A DNA stretch of 6,585 nt from Methyloligella sp. GTDB taxonomy: Bacteria > Pseudomonadota > Alphaproteobacteria > Rhizobiales > JALUTE01. The first letter of the stretch is position 1. The number at the start of each line of letters is the position of its first letter. The notes beneath the pieces were generated by a model that saw only the letters and a program-made list of their open reading frames with translations, was not told the DNA's origin and made no database searches. The position numbers were made by a program, and so were the translations under genes. Shown in pieces: positions 5,926 to 6,585 of the stretch. The stretch spans positions 1-6,585 of the forward strand of contig JALUTE010000035.1 in the NCBI GenBank assembly GCA_027058255.1. The letters are read 5' to 3'.

Positions 5926-6453
5926 TCAGGCGCTGATGGCGCGACGCTCCGGCTCCCGCTCGCGCCGGCGCGGCGCGACGGGCTGGAACGCCACCCGCGC
6001 GTGATATTCGCAATAGGGCAGGCCGGGGAGCTTCTTGCGCCCGCAGAAGTGGAAATCCTCGTCCTGCGGATCGCCGATGGGCCAACGGCAATCACACTCC
6101 TTGAGTGTCAGGAGCGTTGCCCGCTCGTCCGCCGGAATGACCAGCTCCTCGAAACGCGGCGCCGGCGCCGGACGGCGGGCCTCCAGCGGTGGCTGGAACG
6201 CCTTGACCGTCGCAGAGCCCGGAACGCGAAACGGCTTGCGTGCATTGCGTTGCGCCGGTCTCGCGCTGCGCTTGCGCGTGTGGATCGACTTGATCCTCGG
6301 TGTCGTCACGCGACCGGAAAGCCCGAGCCGATGGACCTTCCCGATCACCGCATTGCGCGTGACCCCGCCGAGGCGATTTGCGATCTGGCTGGCGCTCAGC
6401 CCTTCGGCCCATAGTTTTTTCAGGATCTCCACCCGTTCTTCTGTCCAGGCCAT
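5926..6453 (-). CDS. gcrA: GcrA cell-cycle regulator
   Basis: A 175-residue protein, close to the length of Caulobacter GcrA. Family knowledge: GcrA binds the sigma-70 housekeeping factor and activates promoters near GANTC sites methylated by CcrM, controlling cell-cycle and division genes. Seen here: the N-terminal DNA-binding helix-turn-helix, MAWTEERVEILKKLW (1-15), EGLSASQIANRLGG (17-30) and VTRNAVIGKVHRLGLSGR (31-48), which is almost signature sequence for the family; a basic, proline-rich linker of low conservation (about 49-100); and a C-terminal domain with CDCRWPIGDP (120-129), FHFCGR (134-139) and LPYCEYHARVAFQP (145-158). Cys120, Cys122, Cys137, Cys148 and His151 could bind metal, and this half corresponds to the sigma-binding domain in Caulobacter. 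The ATG at 6453 follows GAGGAGG (complement of 6463-6469) at a 9-nt spacing. It is followed by a 3' UTR of about 105 nt and a strong terminator, so it is probably the last gene of its transcript. No gene upstream is visible within the window. Confidence 0.97.
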   Translation of the reverse strand: MAWTEERVEILKKLWAEGLSASQIANRLGGVTRNAVIGKVHRLGLSGRVTTPRIKSIHTRKRSARPAQRNARKPFRVPGSATVKAFQPPLEARRPAPAPRFEELVIPADERATLLTLKECDCRWPIGDPQDEDFHFCGRKKLPGLPYCEYHARVAFQPVAPRRREREPERRAISA

Positions 6454-6462
6454 GAGGTTGTG

Positions 6463-6469
6463 CCTCCTC
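6463..6469 (-). promoter_or_regulatory. gcrA: Ribosome binding site of gcrA
   Basis: GAGGAGG on the minus strand, 9 nt before the ATG at 6453. It agrees with the conserved MAWTEERVE start of the family. Confidence 0.8.
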
Positions 6470-6496
6470 GTAAGAGTAGATACGAAAATACCCTCT

Positions 6497-6520
6497 CCGG
6501 CAGAGCGAAATCTCTGCCGG
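6497..6520 (-). promoter_or_regulatory. Perfect 24-bp dyad upstream of gcrA (operator or leader hairpin)
   Basis: CCGGCAGAG and CTCTGCCGG, an exact 9-bp inverted repeat around a 6-nt centre, lie 44 bp before the gcrA ATG. On the minus strand AGAGGG and then TATTTT follow, so a true terminator U-tract is not directly attached. It could be a repressor operator, a 5' leader hairpin or a leaky terminator for an upstream transcript. I cannot tell which. The TATTTT (complement of 6486-6491) could instead be a -10 element. The remaining bases to 6585 show no gene and no recognisable element. Confidence 0.45.
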
Positions 6521-6585
6521 CCACAACTGGCTCGCAGGCGGATCGTCCAAGCCCCCGCTCGTCCGCACGCGCACCCGCAGCCTGA

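Noticed and set aside
5610..6574. Other open frames overlapping gcrA and its flanks on both strands
   Set aside because: No motifs or ribosome sites, and gcrA is unmistakable in its own frame.
1..6585. Mobile element, defence system or CRISPR array
   Set aside because: No repeats of the right kind, no transposase, integrase, nuclease or toxin-like genes; all complete genes have core-genome type functions.

Overview
The window is GC-rich, gene-dense bacterial chromosome, almost certainly from an alphaproteobacterium. The best evidence is a complete gcrA gene at the right end, because GcrA is a cell-cycle transcription regulator largely confined to that class. I cannot name a genus. I see no transposase, integrase, tRNA, rRNA or CRISPR array, and nothing in the composition suggests recent transfer.

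The layout from left to right is as follows. (1) Bases 1-1965, plus strand: the 3' part of a gene for a protein with two AAA ATPase modules; its start lies outside the window. (2) Bases 1993-2817, minus strand: a pyridoxal kinase of the PdxY/PdxK family, converging on the ATPase gene with a 27-bp gap. (3) Bases 2818-3026: a 209-bp divergent control region. (4) Bases 3027-3920, plus strand: an HpcH/HpaI aldolase/citrate lyase family CoA-ester lyase. (5) Bases 3964-5535, minus strand: a PiT-family inorganic phosphate transporter, converging on the lyase gene with a 43-bp gap. (6) Bases 5536-5925: a 390-bp stretch with no gene. It holds the gcrA 3' untranslated region with two hairpins, the second being a strong intrinsic terminator, and then a structured leader for the phosphate transporter. 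(7) Bases 5926-6453, minus strand: gcrA. (8) Bases 6454-6585: the upstream region of gcrA, with a perfect 24-bp dyad.

The genes do not form one pathway or one operon. Strand alternates between neighbours, except for gcrA followed by pit, and a strong terminator separates those two. Each gene therefore looks like its own transcription unit: vitamin B6 salvage, CoA-thioester carbon metabolism, phosphate uptake and cell-cycle control. The ATPase has no recognisable partner here.

I found no convincing new multi-gene system. The less ordinary items are the tandem AAA protein of unknown role, the long hairpin-bearing gcrA 3' UTR, the dyad in front of gcrA, the structured pit leader and the very basic cytoplasmic-type segment in the transporter.
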